DNA of 64,000 nt from an uncultured Cellulomonas sp. GTDB lineage: Bacteria; Actinomycetota; Actinomycetes; Actinomycetales; Cellulomonadaceae. The stretch covers positions 47,032-111,031 of the forward strand of contig NZ_CANLTL010000016.1 of assembly GCF_947494015.1 (NCBI RefSeq), written 5' to 3'. Position 1 is the first letter of the stretch; every line of letters begins with the position of its first letter. The translations under genes were made by a program, and so were the position numbers. The notes under the pieces are model-generated. The model did no database searches, had not been told where the DNA came from, and worked only from the letters and a program-made list of their open reading frames with translations. Positions 7,481 through 15,256 of the stretch are shown in pieces.

Positions 7481-7515
7481 GACATGAGTGTCGGATTATC
7501 CGACACCCATGTCAA
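7481..7515 (-). promoter_or_regulatory. operon promoter overlapped by a 33-bp near-perfect palindrome
   Basis: On the plus strand 7481-7513 consists of arm GACATG-A-GTGTCGGAT, a central T at 7497, and arm ATCCGACAC-C-CATGTC; the only mismatch between the arms is A/C. On the minus strand, TTGACA (7510-7515) lies 17 bp before GACACT (7487-7492), with the GTG start 6 bp further on. This fits a promoter giving a leaderless transcript, fully covered by the palindrome. The XRE protein of the operon is the obvious binder. Confidence 0.65.
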
Positions 7516-7653
7516 GTAGTACGACGACGTCGCGTGGTTCACGGCACCACGGCGCGCTGCTCGTCAGTTCCGACCCCGCCTAGTGGCCTCGACTTCGCGG
7601 CTGTGGGTGCGGGGGTTGTGCTGCAGCGGCTGAGAGCACACGTTGCTGTCCAG

Positions 7654-8412
7654 TTAGGTGAGCAGGTCGATGGTTGGCGAGGTCCGGGGGAGTGCATCCT
7701 GGGCGAGTGGATCACGCATCAACCGGTCGAGCGGGTGCCATCGAGTCATCCACGCGGCCACATCCACGTCGAGGAGGGTGAGCAACGTGCGCGCGTCTGC
7801 GACCACGCGTTCGGGGGACTTGCGCTGCTGGCGGCCCGGCGCTCCTTGACCCTGCTGAGGGAAGCCGAAGACAACGGGCTCGCAGTGGTTGATCCGGTTG
7901 CGCGCCCAGTTCAGGCTCTGCGCAAGGGCGTGGACGTGGGTTCGTGTAGGCGAGCCGATGAAGGCGTTGCGGAGGGCGGGGCTCCACAGAGCGGTCTCGT
8001 AGTCGGCGATCGCAGCGTTGCGAACGCCTGTCATGGGGCCTCCTGCGTTGAGCAGCCCCGTCCAGGCGCCGAACATCAACTGCGCGATCACCTTGCCGGC
8101 GTTGTTCCGGCCGACGAGGGTGACGGCCTCGTCGATCTTCCGCTTCGTCTTGAGGTCAAACTGGGATTGCAGAGTCAGGTACCACCGGTCGTCGAACGCG
8201 GCAACTAGGCTGCGGTGCATCCGCTCCCGCAGCAACACTTCCACGCCCCGGATGGTGCCGTGCATCAGTGAGGCCAGCTCCGCGTCGATCAGGTACAGCT
8301 CGACCGCTCGACGGTCGTTGCCCCCGGTCGCTCGTCTGAACGCGCGGAGCCGCTGCGGAGCGAGCGAAGCGACGAACGCAGATTGCTCGGCCTGAGATGG
8401 GAGCGTCAGCAC
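7654..8412 (-). CDS. Abi-like HEPN-domain protein
   Basis: 252 residues, similar in length and layout to the Abi_2 / AbiD-AbiF family of abortive-infection proteins. The HEPN RNase motif is visible as RNRINH in LNWARNRINHCEPVV (Rx4H, around residue 170). Preceding helices (LYLIDAELASLMHGTIRGVEVLLRER) match the family's N-terminal half. Proteins with this motif are RNases that stop growth of infected cells or act as toxins. It stands alone, convergent with nothing obvious, about 170 bp from the palindrome upstream of the modification operon and transcribed away from it. Its presence next to that operon supports a defence-island reading. Antitoxin not seen. Confidence 0.7.
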   Translation of the reverse strand: MLTLPSQAEQSAFVASLAPQRLRAFRRATGGNDRRAVELYLIDAELASLMHGTIRGVEVLLRERMHRSLVAAFDDRWYLTLQSQFDLKTKRKIDEAVTLVGRNNAGKVIAQLMFGAWTGLLNAGGPMTGVRNAAIADYETALWSPALRNAFIGSPTRTHVHALAQSLNWARNRINHCEPVVFGFPQQGQGAPGRQQRKSPERVVADARTLLTLLDVDVAAWMTRWHPLDRLMRDPLAQDALPRTSPTIDLLT

Positions 8413-8691
8413 GCTGGCATGCTAGCCTGAGTGCAGATTCCCCTCGTGGGTTCGGAAGCCGCCGGAGGCGCCCTAGGCGCCACGGCGGCTTCACTTTGCC
8501 CGGAAGTCCTTCGATCGCACGAGGGGCTAGCCACGAGCCGACTGAGGACAGCGGTCGACGAGGCTCTCGACACCATCGCCAGCGCCCACCTCGCCGGTGA
8601 TCCGCTGCTTGATGCCGATGCGGGCGGCCAAAAAAGATGCAGGATCACCAGAAGGGGGTGTAAGTGGCTGGTCCTAGGCCAACAGATCGAG

Positions 8692-8900
8692 GACGTGGTC
8701 CGCTCCACCTGGGACAACGCACGCGTCAACGAGGAACTGGTCACCGTCACCGTCGGTCAGAGTCCGATCACCCTGCCCCCGCCGCTCGACGGACCGCTGC
8801 GCCAGCTCCTCACCGAGCCGGGGCACGACCAGACAGCCGCCCACCCCAACAGCCCGTGGCTCTTCCGAGGCCACTCCCCTGGCCGACACCTCAGCGCCGC
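8692..8900 (+). pseudogene. fragment of a zinc-ribbon/XerD-type recombinase
   Basis: The plus-strand frame encodes VTVTVGQSPITLPPPLDGPL followed shortly by NSPWLFRGHSPGRHLSA. This matches in order and spacing the C-terminal region of the recombinase at 36758-38260 (GKHPTPVPAPFADLLA ... DSPWLFPSTRAGQHLHP). After about 8900 the homologous text continues in another frame (HLRQRLKTAED), so the gene is both truncated and frameshifted. It marks an old visit by the same recombinase family. Confidence 0.5.
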
Positions 8901-9299
8901 CCCACCTGCGCCAGCGTCTCAAGACCGCCGAAGACGAATCGTCTTTGCCGCCGAGCGCGTCAGGCGCGCGGCACCGTCTGAGCAGCACGCCGGCCGGCGA
9001 AGCAGCGCGATTGAGCTTGCGACGTAGCCCGCTCCGAGCAAGGTGAAGAGGCATGCCATCGCCAAAGGGGCCGGCCATCGGGAACGAGCGTCAACCACTC
9101 GAACAGGTCGAACAGCAACCAGAATCCCCCGAGCCAGAACCCGGCCTTCGCGGTCCGGGTCGCCTGTCACCACGGCTGCTTGGGCTCGGTCACCATGACG
9201 CGACCCCATCGACGCCACCGCCACCGGCCAGCGACGAGCTAGAGAGACCGTCCGACTTGGACGACGACGACGTGGTCGCGTCGAAGAACGCCCCGCGAT

Positions 9300-9390
9300 T
9301 CCGGCGGCGGGCGTCCCTCGTGCTCGAGCACCCACGAGTTGACGACGTGACCGACCTGGCCGCCGCCTGGGACGCTCGTCGCCGACAAGG
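9300..9390 (+). pseudogene. degraded second copy of the gene truncated at 1-186
   Basis: The translated stretch SLVLEHPRVDDVTDLAAAWDA is nearly the same as the visible tail of the gene at 1-186. No start, and the frame continues into low-complexity DNA. The surrounding 9000-9780 holds no other supportable gene. Confidence 0.5.
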
Positions 9391-9398
9391 TCTGATCC

Positions 9399-9430
9399 GT
9401 GCCCCGTGCCCCGTGCCCCGTGCCCCGTGC
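9399..9430. repeat. heptanucleotide tandem repeat (GTGCCCC)n
   Basis: Four and a half copies of a GTGCCCC unit lie head to tail directly after the pseudogene fragment. The array probably arose by slippage. No coding role seen. Confidence 0.8.
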
Positions 9431-9838
9431 GGCCGGTCCTGCCCAGCGTCGCCAGAGCTCGCCCGTCGACGCCTGGCGGCTGGTGTGGTGGCTCGAACGC
9501 GGCGCTACCCGCCGCTACGGCAGGACGCAACGGAGCGCCCTGCCGGCGGCGAGAGGGGTTTCCTGCCTATCAGCCTGATCGACGCACCGAGCGAGCCGCC
9601 AGGCGCGACAGTCACCACGCCTTTGTGGCGCACGTCGTTCGACCAGTCGCACGCTCACGCCGGCGACCCGGCTGCCCGCTCGTGTTCTCGCGGTCGCCAA
9701 CACCCATCGGGTGCCGATCCTGGGCCACCGCAGCATCCATCGACGGCGCGAACGCCTACCGGCGGTGACGTCAGGATGTGATGTGAGGGCAGATCGACGA
9801 ATGCTCTCGGAACCTACGTCGTGCCTGCTGAGGGACGA
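9431..9838. other. no intact gene
   Basis: Several frames are open because of GC bias, but none shows a start with a ribosome-binding site or a recognisable motif. Probably continued debris from the pseudogenes at 8692-9390. Confidence 0.5.
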
Positions 9839-10252
9839 TCAGCCCCGGATCTGGTGGTACAGCGGGTACACAGAAGTCACAGCCTTGAAGTTGCCGAACA
9901 CGGTGACGTTGCCCTGGCTGCCCATATACCCTCCAGTTCCGCGATAGCCGCACAGATTCTGATTCGTCATCCCGATCTGGAGCAACACCGTCGTCGGGGA
10001 AAGGTAGTTGTACCGCTTGTAGTAGGCTGCGTGTGCAGCGCAGTTCTCCTGCGCGTCGGTCACCATTTCGTCATATCCGGAGACCGACCTTGTTGCGGCG
10101 GCGATGGTGGTCTTCTCGCGCTGGTCGGTGAACTCGTAGAGGAGATTTCCTCCACCGGCGGTCCATGCCTGAGCAGCCGGGGTCACGAGCACCGTTGCTG
10201 CAACGACCGGTGCGGCGACCATGGTGAGCAGAGAGCGGGCGATTCGGTGCAT
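9839..10252 (-). CDS. small secreted protein of unknown function
   Basis: 137 residues with a Sec signal peptide (MHRIARSLLTMVAAPVVAAT, cleavage near AQA-W at about residue 29). GGAGA precedes the ATG. The mature part has two Cys residues (in AQENCAAHAAYYKR and QNLCGYRGTG), which could form one disulfide, and is rich in Tyr, Gly and Asn. It carries the pattern YDEMVTDAQENCAAHA and ends in YPLYHQIRG. I do not recognise the family. It lies downstream of the ABC exporter operon on the same strand but 150 bp away, so it may be a separate unit. Confidence 0.65.
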   Translation of the reverse strand: MHRIARSLLTMVAAPVVAATVLVTPAAQAWTAGGGNLLYEFTDQREKTTIAAATRSVSGYDEMVTDAQENCAAHAAYYKRYNYLSPTTVLLQIGMTNQNLCGYRGTGGYMGSQGNVTVFGNFKAVTSVYPLYHQIRG

Positions 10253-10399
10253 ATTCGTCTCCGTCGCTAGCGCGCCAATGCCCTAGGGCGGACACAAGCA
10301 GGTGTCGAATGGTGGGTCTAAACCACGCCCTGGGCCGGCACGGCGTCGGGCGCGACACACTCAGGCATACCATCAGGAAGTACCAAGGGCTTAGGTCCG

Positions 10400-11080
10400 T
10401 TATCGGACCGTTACCTGTCGGCGCGCGTGGGCCCCTCGGTGGTCAGGCGGGAGCACCGGACTTCGGAAGACCAGTTGCACAACCACGAATGCCGCGACTA
10501 CCAGCAGCGACATGCCAATGGAGGGGCCCTCGGCGGCCTGCACCGGGACGGCCCACCAGCGAGTGTTGCCGCTGATCGGGACACCGACGAACAGGCACGC
10601 TCCGACGTAGCCAGCGAAGACGGTCGCCGCCACGAGCTGCCCGCCGTACCTGGCCACGAGCGCCATCACGGTCGCCACGAAGACATAGGTACGGCAAGCT
10701 TCCCAATGCCAGCCAAGCGGCACTGTGAGGCCGAACACCACCGCTCCGGAGCACAGGACCACCCCCGCCACCACGCGTCGGGCAAGTCCGACGCGACGGG
10801 CCGATCGGTACTCCGCGATGGGATCTGCACTCGCGAGAAGCCCGGCGTAGACGCCGCCGGCGATGATCGCAGCGACCGTCCGCATGGCTACCGGTGCCTG
10901 CGCACCGCTGAACTGCGGAGTCGCGACAAGCGTTGGAACAATCTGTCCGAGCGCGGCCAAGACCAACGTCATTACAGTAACCGGGATGGCGTTCCCTCGG
11001 CGCAGCCAGGTAGCGGCGATTAGTGCCGCTCCATTGCCGGCCCTACTCACAGGCGCCAAGCAGGCGTCGAACGTCGTCAC
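10400..11080 (-). CDS. polytopic membrane protein, third gene of an ABC exporter operon
   Basis: 226 residues with about six hydrophobic segments (for example IPVTVMTLVLAALGQIVPTL, VVAGVVLCSGAVVFGLTVPL and IGMSLLVVAAFVVVQLVF). GTG start at 11080, overlapping the end of the 410-residue permease by 38 bp. No ATPase or enzyme motif. Its position after an ATPase and a larger membrane protein suggests a second permease or accessory subunit of an ABC-2-like exporter. Confidence 0.65.
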   Translation of the reverse strand: MTTFDACLAPVSRAGNGAALIAATWLRRGNAIPVTVMTLVLAALGQIVPTLVATPQFSGAQAPVAMRTVAAIIAGGVYAGLLASADPIAEYRSARRVGLARRVVAGVVLCSGAVVFGLTVPLGWHWEACRTYVFVATVMALVARYGGQLVAATVFAGYVGACLFVGVPISGNTRWWAVPVQAAEGPSIGMSLLVVAAFVVVQLVFRSPVLPPDHRGAHARRQVTVR

Positions 11081-12275
11081 GTGCAGCGGTCGGCCCGCGC
11101 CCCTCGTCGACCAGTGCTTCGCCGACCGCCGTGATCATCTCTGCGGTCGCTAGCGCCGACCGCTCTGGTGCACATTGGGTGGCAGTGAGGCGGGAGATAT
11201 ACTCGGGGAGCATCATGCTGACGACCCCCCCCACGGAAACCTTGCCGAGTGGGGGGTAGAGGGTGATCCAGCCGTCGTCCACTGGAACGCCGAACTCCGC
11301 GAAGCGGAGCTCTTCGTGAGGAACTTCGGCGAGCGCGCTTCTTATAAGCTCATCGGCGGCAATCCACATAGTTACATTCTCGGCGTCATTGCGGTGCCAT
11401 GCGCAAATCCTGCCGTCATCCGCGCAATCATAGCCGGTCGTCCGGTTCTCGAAGTAGTCGCTTGCTGACACCGAGGTCGCCGTGACAGTACCGGCAACCA
11501 CTGCACCGATGAATGCGCCCGTGACCACGCGGGGAAGCCTCGCCTGCCGTTCCGGTGCGCCGCCATAGGTGTTCAGGCGAAGGGCAACCAGCCCCGCGAA
11601 CGTCACCGCTACGAGCAAGCAGTACGCCCCGAGTAGGATTATAGGCCCGTCTGACGGAACTGCGGATGGTCCCCACGTCTGGTCGATGTAGGGCGCCACG
11701 AGCCGCGCAACGCGCTGCTGCGAGGGATTGAGCGAGAGAACGCCGTTGGCATAGAGCGTGAGCCCGTAAGGCACCACGGCCACGAAGAAGATGCCGATCA
11801 TGCGGCGAAACAATGACCCCAAAAGCAATCCGAGCGCGTAGCACAGTGTTGCGGAGGCAAACCCCAGGATCGTCAAACTCCAGCCAAGGGCCGAGATCGT
11901 GCCACTCGATGCTGCTGTGCGAGCGTATGCCACAGTATGGACGGTGGCGAGGCCAGCCAAAAGCCAACTCAAGTCACCAGCGGCATGAAAGCCTAGCAGG
12001 GAACCACTAGGCCGCACTGAGCGAGCCAACTCCGTGGCGCGGGACAAGTAACGTGCGCCCGAGTAATAACCAGCGATGGCGAACAGGCTGCCAGCAATCG
12101 CAAAGGAAAACACAGTCAGGTACATTCCGGTGTCCTGGAAGAAACCTATCCAACGTGAATTTGCGGCTGGTTCCACGAATACTAGGACGCTTCCCAAAAG
12201 CGCAACCGCAACGGCCGGAACCCGCGCCGTCGATAGTTCCAGGCTTGCACGCCCGGCATACCTAGATCGAATCAC
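11043..12275 (-). CDS. ABC-2-like membrane protein with a C-terminal extracytoplasmic domain
   Basis: 410 residues. Residues 1-250 contain six or more hydrophobic helices. After the last helix (VVTGAFIGAVVAGTVTATSV) about 145 hydrophilic residues follow, with a Cys pair (YDCADDGRICAWH) and a terminal Cys, so the domain is probably outside and disulfide-bonded. GTG start overlapping the ATPase stop (GTGA), so coupled to it. This organisation resembles permeases of small three-gene exporters for peptides or of self-immunity systems. Substrate unknown. Confidence 0.65.
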   Translation of the reverse strand: MIRSRYAGRASLELSTARVPAVAVALLGSVLVFVEPAANSRWIGFFQDTGMYLTVFSFAIAGSLFAIAGYYSGARYLSRATELARSVRPSGSLLGFHAAGDLSWLLAGLATVHTVAYARTAASSGTISALGWSLTILGFASATLCYALGLLLGSLFRRMIGIFFVAVVPYGLTLYANGVLSLNPSQQRVARLVAPYIDQTWGPSAVPSDGPIILLGAYCLLVAVTFAGLVALRLNTYGGAPERQARLPRVVTGAFIGAVVAGTVTATSVSASDYFENRTTGYDCADDGRICAWHRNDAENVTMWIAADELIRSALAEVPHEELRFAEFGVPVDDGWITLYPPLGKVSVGGVVSMMLPEYISRLTATQCAPERSALATAEMITAVGEALVDEGRGPTAARDDVRRLLGACE

Positions 12276-12997
12276 CTCTGCGCACCTTCCGTCAGTTCAC
12301 GCAATACCTCACTCGTGATCTCACCGGCGCGAAAGGTCTCCCGGGTGGCGAGCGTGCCGTTGGCCATGACATGGACGGTGGAGTCGTATCGGGACAGTTC
12401 GTCTGGCTCGTGCGCCACAGTGATGATGGTGGAGTCAGCGGAGACGAGCCGCTCAAGTGCTACATACAGAAGATCTCGTGCGTGATAGTCAAGACCGGAC
12501 GACGGCTCATCAAGCAGGAGTAGGCCCGGCAGGTGGAGTGTCTCGGCGGCTATCCCAACCCGACGCTGCATCCCGCCAGATAGCCTTCCGATTGCTTTCT
12601 CTGCCGCCTCCGAAAGTTCCACCGCGGCTAGGGCCCGCAGGGCTACTTCACGTATTTGAGCGGATTCTATCCCGTGCAGCCAGGCTCTGTACTCCAAGTA
12701 CGTCCGCGTCGGCACCCCTCCACGCAGCCGGAAGTTCTGCCACAAGTATCCTGAGTCGCGGCAGAACTGGCGGAAGGTGGACGGTTCGGTGATGGAGTGG
12801 CCTGCAAATAGAATCTCGCCTCGATGAGGACTCAGGACGCCGCTAAGCAATTTTAGAAGCGTGGATTTGCCGGAGCCGTTCAAGCCGATGATGTGGTGAA
12901 TGCCAGCTCCGGGCGCGAATTGTGGCACGTTGAGCTCAAGGGCGCCACGCCCGTAGGAGAATTGGATTCCATGTGCGGCGATTCGCGCGTCAGTCAC
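12272..12997 (-). CDS. ABC transporter ATP-binding protein
   Basis: 241 residues counted from GTG 12997. The frame is open to 13210, but the extra N-terminus is Arg/Pro/Ser-rich and unlike any ABC protein, so the shorter start is used. Walker A GLNGSGKST, Q-loop around YLWQNFRLRGG, signature LSGGMQRR, Walker B LLLLDEPSSGLD and the switch His in TVAHEPDE are all present. It energises the two membrane proteins encoded downstream. Single-copy ATPases with this layout pair with ABC-2 exporters that move drugs, lipids or peptides. Confidence 0.85.
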   Translation of the reverse strand: MTDARIAAHGIQFSYGRGALELNVPQFAPGAGIHHIIGLNGSGKSTLLKLLSGVLSPHRGEILFAGHSITEPSTFRQFCRDSGYLWQNFRLRGGVPTRTYLEYRAWLHGIESAQIREVALRALAAVELSEAAEKAIGRLSGGMQRRVGIAAETLHLPGLLLLDEPSSGLDYHARDLLYVALERLVSADSTIITVAHEPDELSRYDSTVHVMANGTLATRETFRAGEITSEVLRELTEGAQR

Positions 12998-13767
12998 TGG
13001 CTTGGCCCCCAGATGCGGCGATGAAGACTCGTTGGTCGACCCTAAACCATGGCAACTGGGGTGGGTAGGAGGTGACTCTTGGTCATGCGACGTGCACAAG
13101 CGCTCGTCCTCACCTTGCGGTGGGCGACCGCGTCTGCGCGCGTGCGAGCGTGGGTGAACCGTCGCGGCGCTGATGCCGCTTCCTCGGATGAAGGATGGCG
13201 ACATCCCCAAGAAGTACGACTAGGTGTTCGAGGCACCCTCGGTTGGCCTGGTCGGGGACCACGTGGCTGACTACGGATCACCGCGGGGAGCGTCGAGATC
13301 GGGACCCAGTTGAGGGGTGGTTCGGGAGACGCTGCGGCGCTGGGCCGCCCAGACCGAGGTGACTACGGCTGAGGCCGGGGAGGTCCTCCCGGCCGTGCCG
13401 CAACGGCTGCGCCCCAACCGGAACCGCAACCCACAGGCACACCCGAGGCCGCCGCGGCGGGCGCCTTCGTCACGCGGGGCGCACTCTGTGCAACTATCCA
13501 AAACCTGCTGCCCGAGACCATTTCTGGGCGGTCCGGGAAAGACTGCACCCTCGTGAGCCCTCTAGATCTAGAAGCAGCCAGGCGTCCCGGAGAAAGTCGT
13601 ACAGGCGCGCGGCCCTTCGCAGCGATGGGGAGGACCTCGTCTACCGCCCGGGCGAGCACGGCGATGTCGCCCGCTCGCCTTCAGGCACAGACGGGTCGCT
13701 AACGTCGCGGCGTTGCGGTGGGTACACCGCAACGCAACGCCGTGCGACATATCATGACGTAGCCAAC
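12998..13767. other. long stretch without a convincing gene
   Basis: Open frames here lack ribosome-binding sites and motifs. The only structured element is the perfect hairpin at 13710-13735. GC content is high throughout. Confidence 0.5.
13710..13735. repeat. perfect 11-bp inverted repeat, related copy at 16961
   Basis: GCGTTGCGGTG, a 4-base GGTA spacer, then CACCGCAACGC. The preceding bases ACGTCGCGG and the GGTACACC core recur in a degenerate form at 16961-16999. There is no T-run, so a factor-independent terminator is unlikely. A protein-binding site or a remnant of a palindromic repeat is more likely. Confidence 0.6.
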
Positions 13768-14640
13768 TCATCTTGCCGGCCGGGCTAGGGCCGTGCTCCG
13801 CGTGCGGATCAGGGCGAGGGGCGCTCCGCGCTCTTGCAGGTAGGTGAGCCCGCCGGACCGGAAGTCACCGAGTCGGTGGCCGGTGAAGAACCGGCAGCTC
13901 TCTGCCGCTCGCCGGTAGGACAGGCGCCGAGCCGATGGCGGGCGGACACGGTCTGCAAGAAACACTGGTCCGGCCGGTCGGTCGGCCACCACCCGGCTGA
14001 CTAGTCCGCTGCTGAACGGCTGCCAGAACAGCAAGGACTCGTTTACGCGCACCGCCTTTTTCTTGACGTCGATGTCCTCGATGTCGAGCTGGAGGACCTC
14101 ATCGGGGCCCAGGCACAGGTCGAACGTCAAGCACCAGATCGTCCGGTCGCGAAGTGGCAAGTTCTCGTCGAAGCAGAATGCGAGCAAGTCTGTGTTGCCG
14201 CGACTCCGTTCCGCTGTCACCTTGCGTCGCATCGGCAGTGATGTGGGTAGGACGCTCGATGCTGGGATGACCCCTGATGCCGCGCACCACCGAAGGAAGC
14301 TGCCCACGGTCGCCACCGTCCGGTTCCAGGTCGTGTCTTGCGACTGCCCGTAGATCACGCCCAGCGCGTGCTCGAGCGAGGCAGGCGTGAGGCATGTGAC
14401 GTGCAGGCATCCGTCCAGGGCACCCTCCACCGCGCGCAGCGTCCCGCCGTACACCCGACAGGTGCCCGAGGTGAAGGTCGGCTGCTGGAGAAACAGTGCC
14501 GTCGCCTCGCCCCATGTGGCACCAGTGCCGCCTGCGGCAGAAAACCGCTGCGATGGAACGTCTGCTGAACAGCGAATACAACTCCATGCCGCAGAAAACC
14601 GCGGGGCAGGGCCGATTGCGTCAGTGCTCACCGAGGACAC
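13768..14640 (-). CDS. tyrosine-recombinase-like protein, truncated or degenerate
   Basis: 290 residues. The middle looks like an integrase core (WNRTVATVGSFLRWCAASG, then LRDRTIWCLTFDLCLGPDEVLQLDIEDID), and the end has a box-II-like RLGDFRSGGLTYLQERGAPLALI. The family's HxLR is altered (no clear His-x-x-Arg) and the protein stops where the catalytic Tyr helix should begin, ending in RTRSTALARPAR. It is probably a broken integrase. GTG start. It faces away from the peptidoglycan-binding gene across an 80-bp gap. Confidence 0.5.
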   Translation of the reverse strand: MSSVSTDAIGPAPRFSAAWSCIRCSADVPSQRFSAAGGTGATWGEATALFLQQPTFTSGTCRVYGGTLRAVEGALDGCLHVTCLTPASLEHALGVIYGQSQDTTWNRTVATVGSFLRWCAASGVIPASSVLPTSLPMRRKVTAERSRGNTDLLAFCFDENLPLRDRTIWCLTFDLCLGPDEVLQLDIEDIDVKKKAVRVNESLLFWQPFSSGLVSRVVADRPAGPVFLADRVRPPSARRLSYRRAAESCRFFTGHRLGDFRSGGLTYLQERGAPLALIRTRSTALARPAR

Positions 14641-14720
14641 GGCCTAGACACCTTGCAACCTACGCGGAAGTATTCGAATTGCGCCGCAACCGGGCGCGAA
14701 CAATCGCTGATCGGAGTCTG

Positions 14721-15197
14721 ATGAAGGCTGTCTGGAAGTCCCTTGGTGTTCTCGCCCTGGTCGCTGGCGGGGCAGTCATGGCCACGCCCGCGGCGGCAGC
14801 GCCGGCGGTGGCCGCAGAGGTGATCGTCGCCGCCCCTGCAGCAGCCCCGGTCGCCGTCGCAGCTCCAGCGCCCGCGGTGTCGCCGACCGGAACGCCCATG
14901 GCCGTCGGGTACCCGTCCGACCACGCGCAGAGCACCTCGGGTGAGTTCAGTGCACTGGGCCTGTGCAACTACAGCGACGAGCACCCGGCCATCTCCTACG
15001 GCTCGACCCAGCACGCCGCGGTGGCACACGCGCAGTGCCTGCTGCGCAATTACCACGGCTACAACATTGCGGTCGACGGGATCTTCGGCAACGGCACGCG
15101 CAACGCGGTCATCAACTTCCAGTCGTCGAACGGCCTGTACGCCGACGGCATCATCGGACAGCTGACCTGGAACGCATTGCACCCCGGGCTGGACTGA
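14721..15197 (+). CDS. secreted peptidoglycan-binding domain protein
   Basis: 158 residues. Start at ATG 14721 (CGGAG upstream). The longer frame is rejected because a signal peptide begins here: MKAVWKSLGVLALVAGGAVM, then an Ala-rich AXA-type cleavage region and an Ala/Pro/Val linker to about residue 60. Residues 80-155 form a PG_binding_1 domain: QHAAVAHAQCLLRNYHGYN, VDGIFGNGTRNAVINFQ and LYADGIIGQLTWNALHPG. There is no catalytic domain, so it likely binds the cell wall as an anchor or partner, or protects peptidoglycan. A strong hairpin terminator follows 16 bp after the stop. Confidence 0.85.
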   Translation: MKAVWKSLGVLALVAGGAVMATPAAAAPAVAAEVIVAAPAAAPVAVAAPAPAVSPTGTPMAVGYPSDHAQSTSGEFSALGLCNYSDEHPAISYGSTQHAAVAHAQCLLRNYHGYNIAVDGIFGNGTRNAVINFQSSNGLYADGIIGQLTWNALHPGLD

Positions 15198-15212
15198 CCA
15201 GACCGCAGAGAC

Positions 15213-15249
15213 CGACCGGGTGGGCGCCTCCTGCGCGCCCACCCGGTCG
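15213..15249. terminator. bidirectional stem-loop terminator
   Basis: A perfect 15-bp stem (CGACCGGGTGGGCGC / GCGCCCACCCGGTCG) with a 7-base loop lies between two convergent genes. Confidence 0.8.
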
Positions 15250-15256
15250 CTCGCGT

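Noticed and set aside
12998..13210. 71-residue N-terminal extension of the ABC ATPase
   Set aside because: Unlike any ABC protein; GTG 12997 gives a standard N-terminus.
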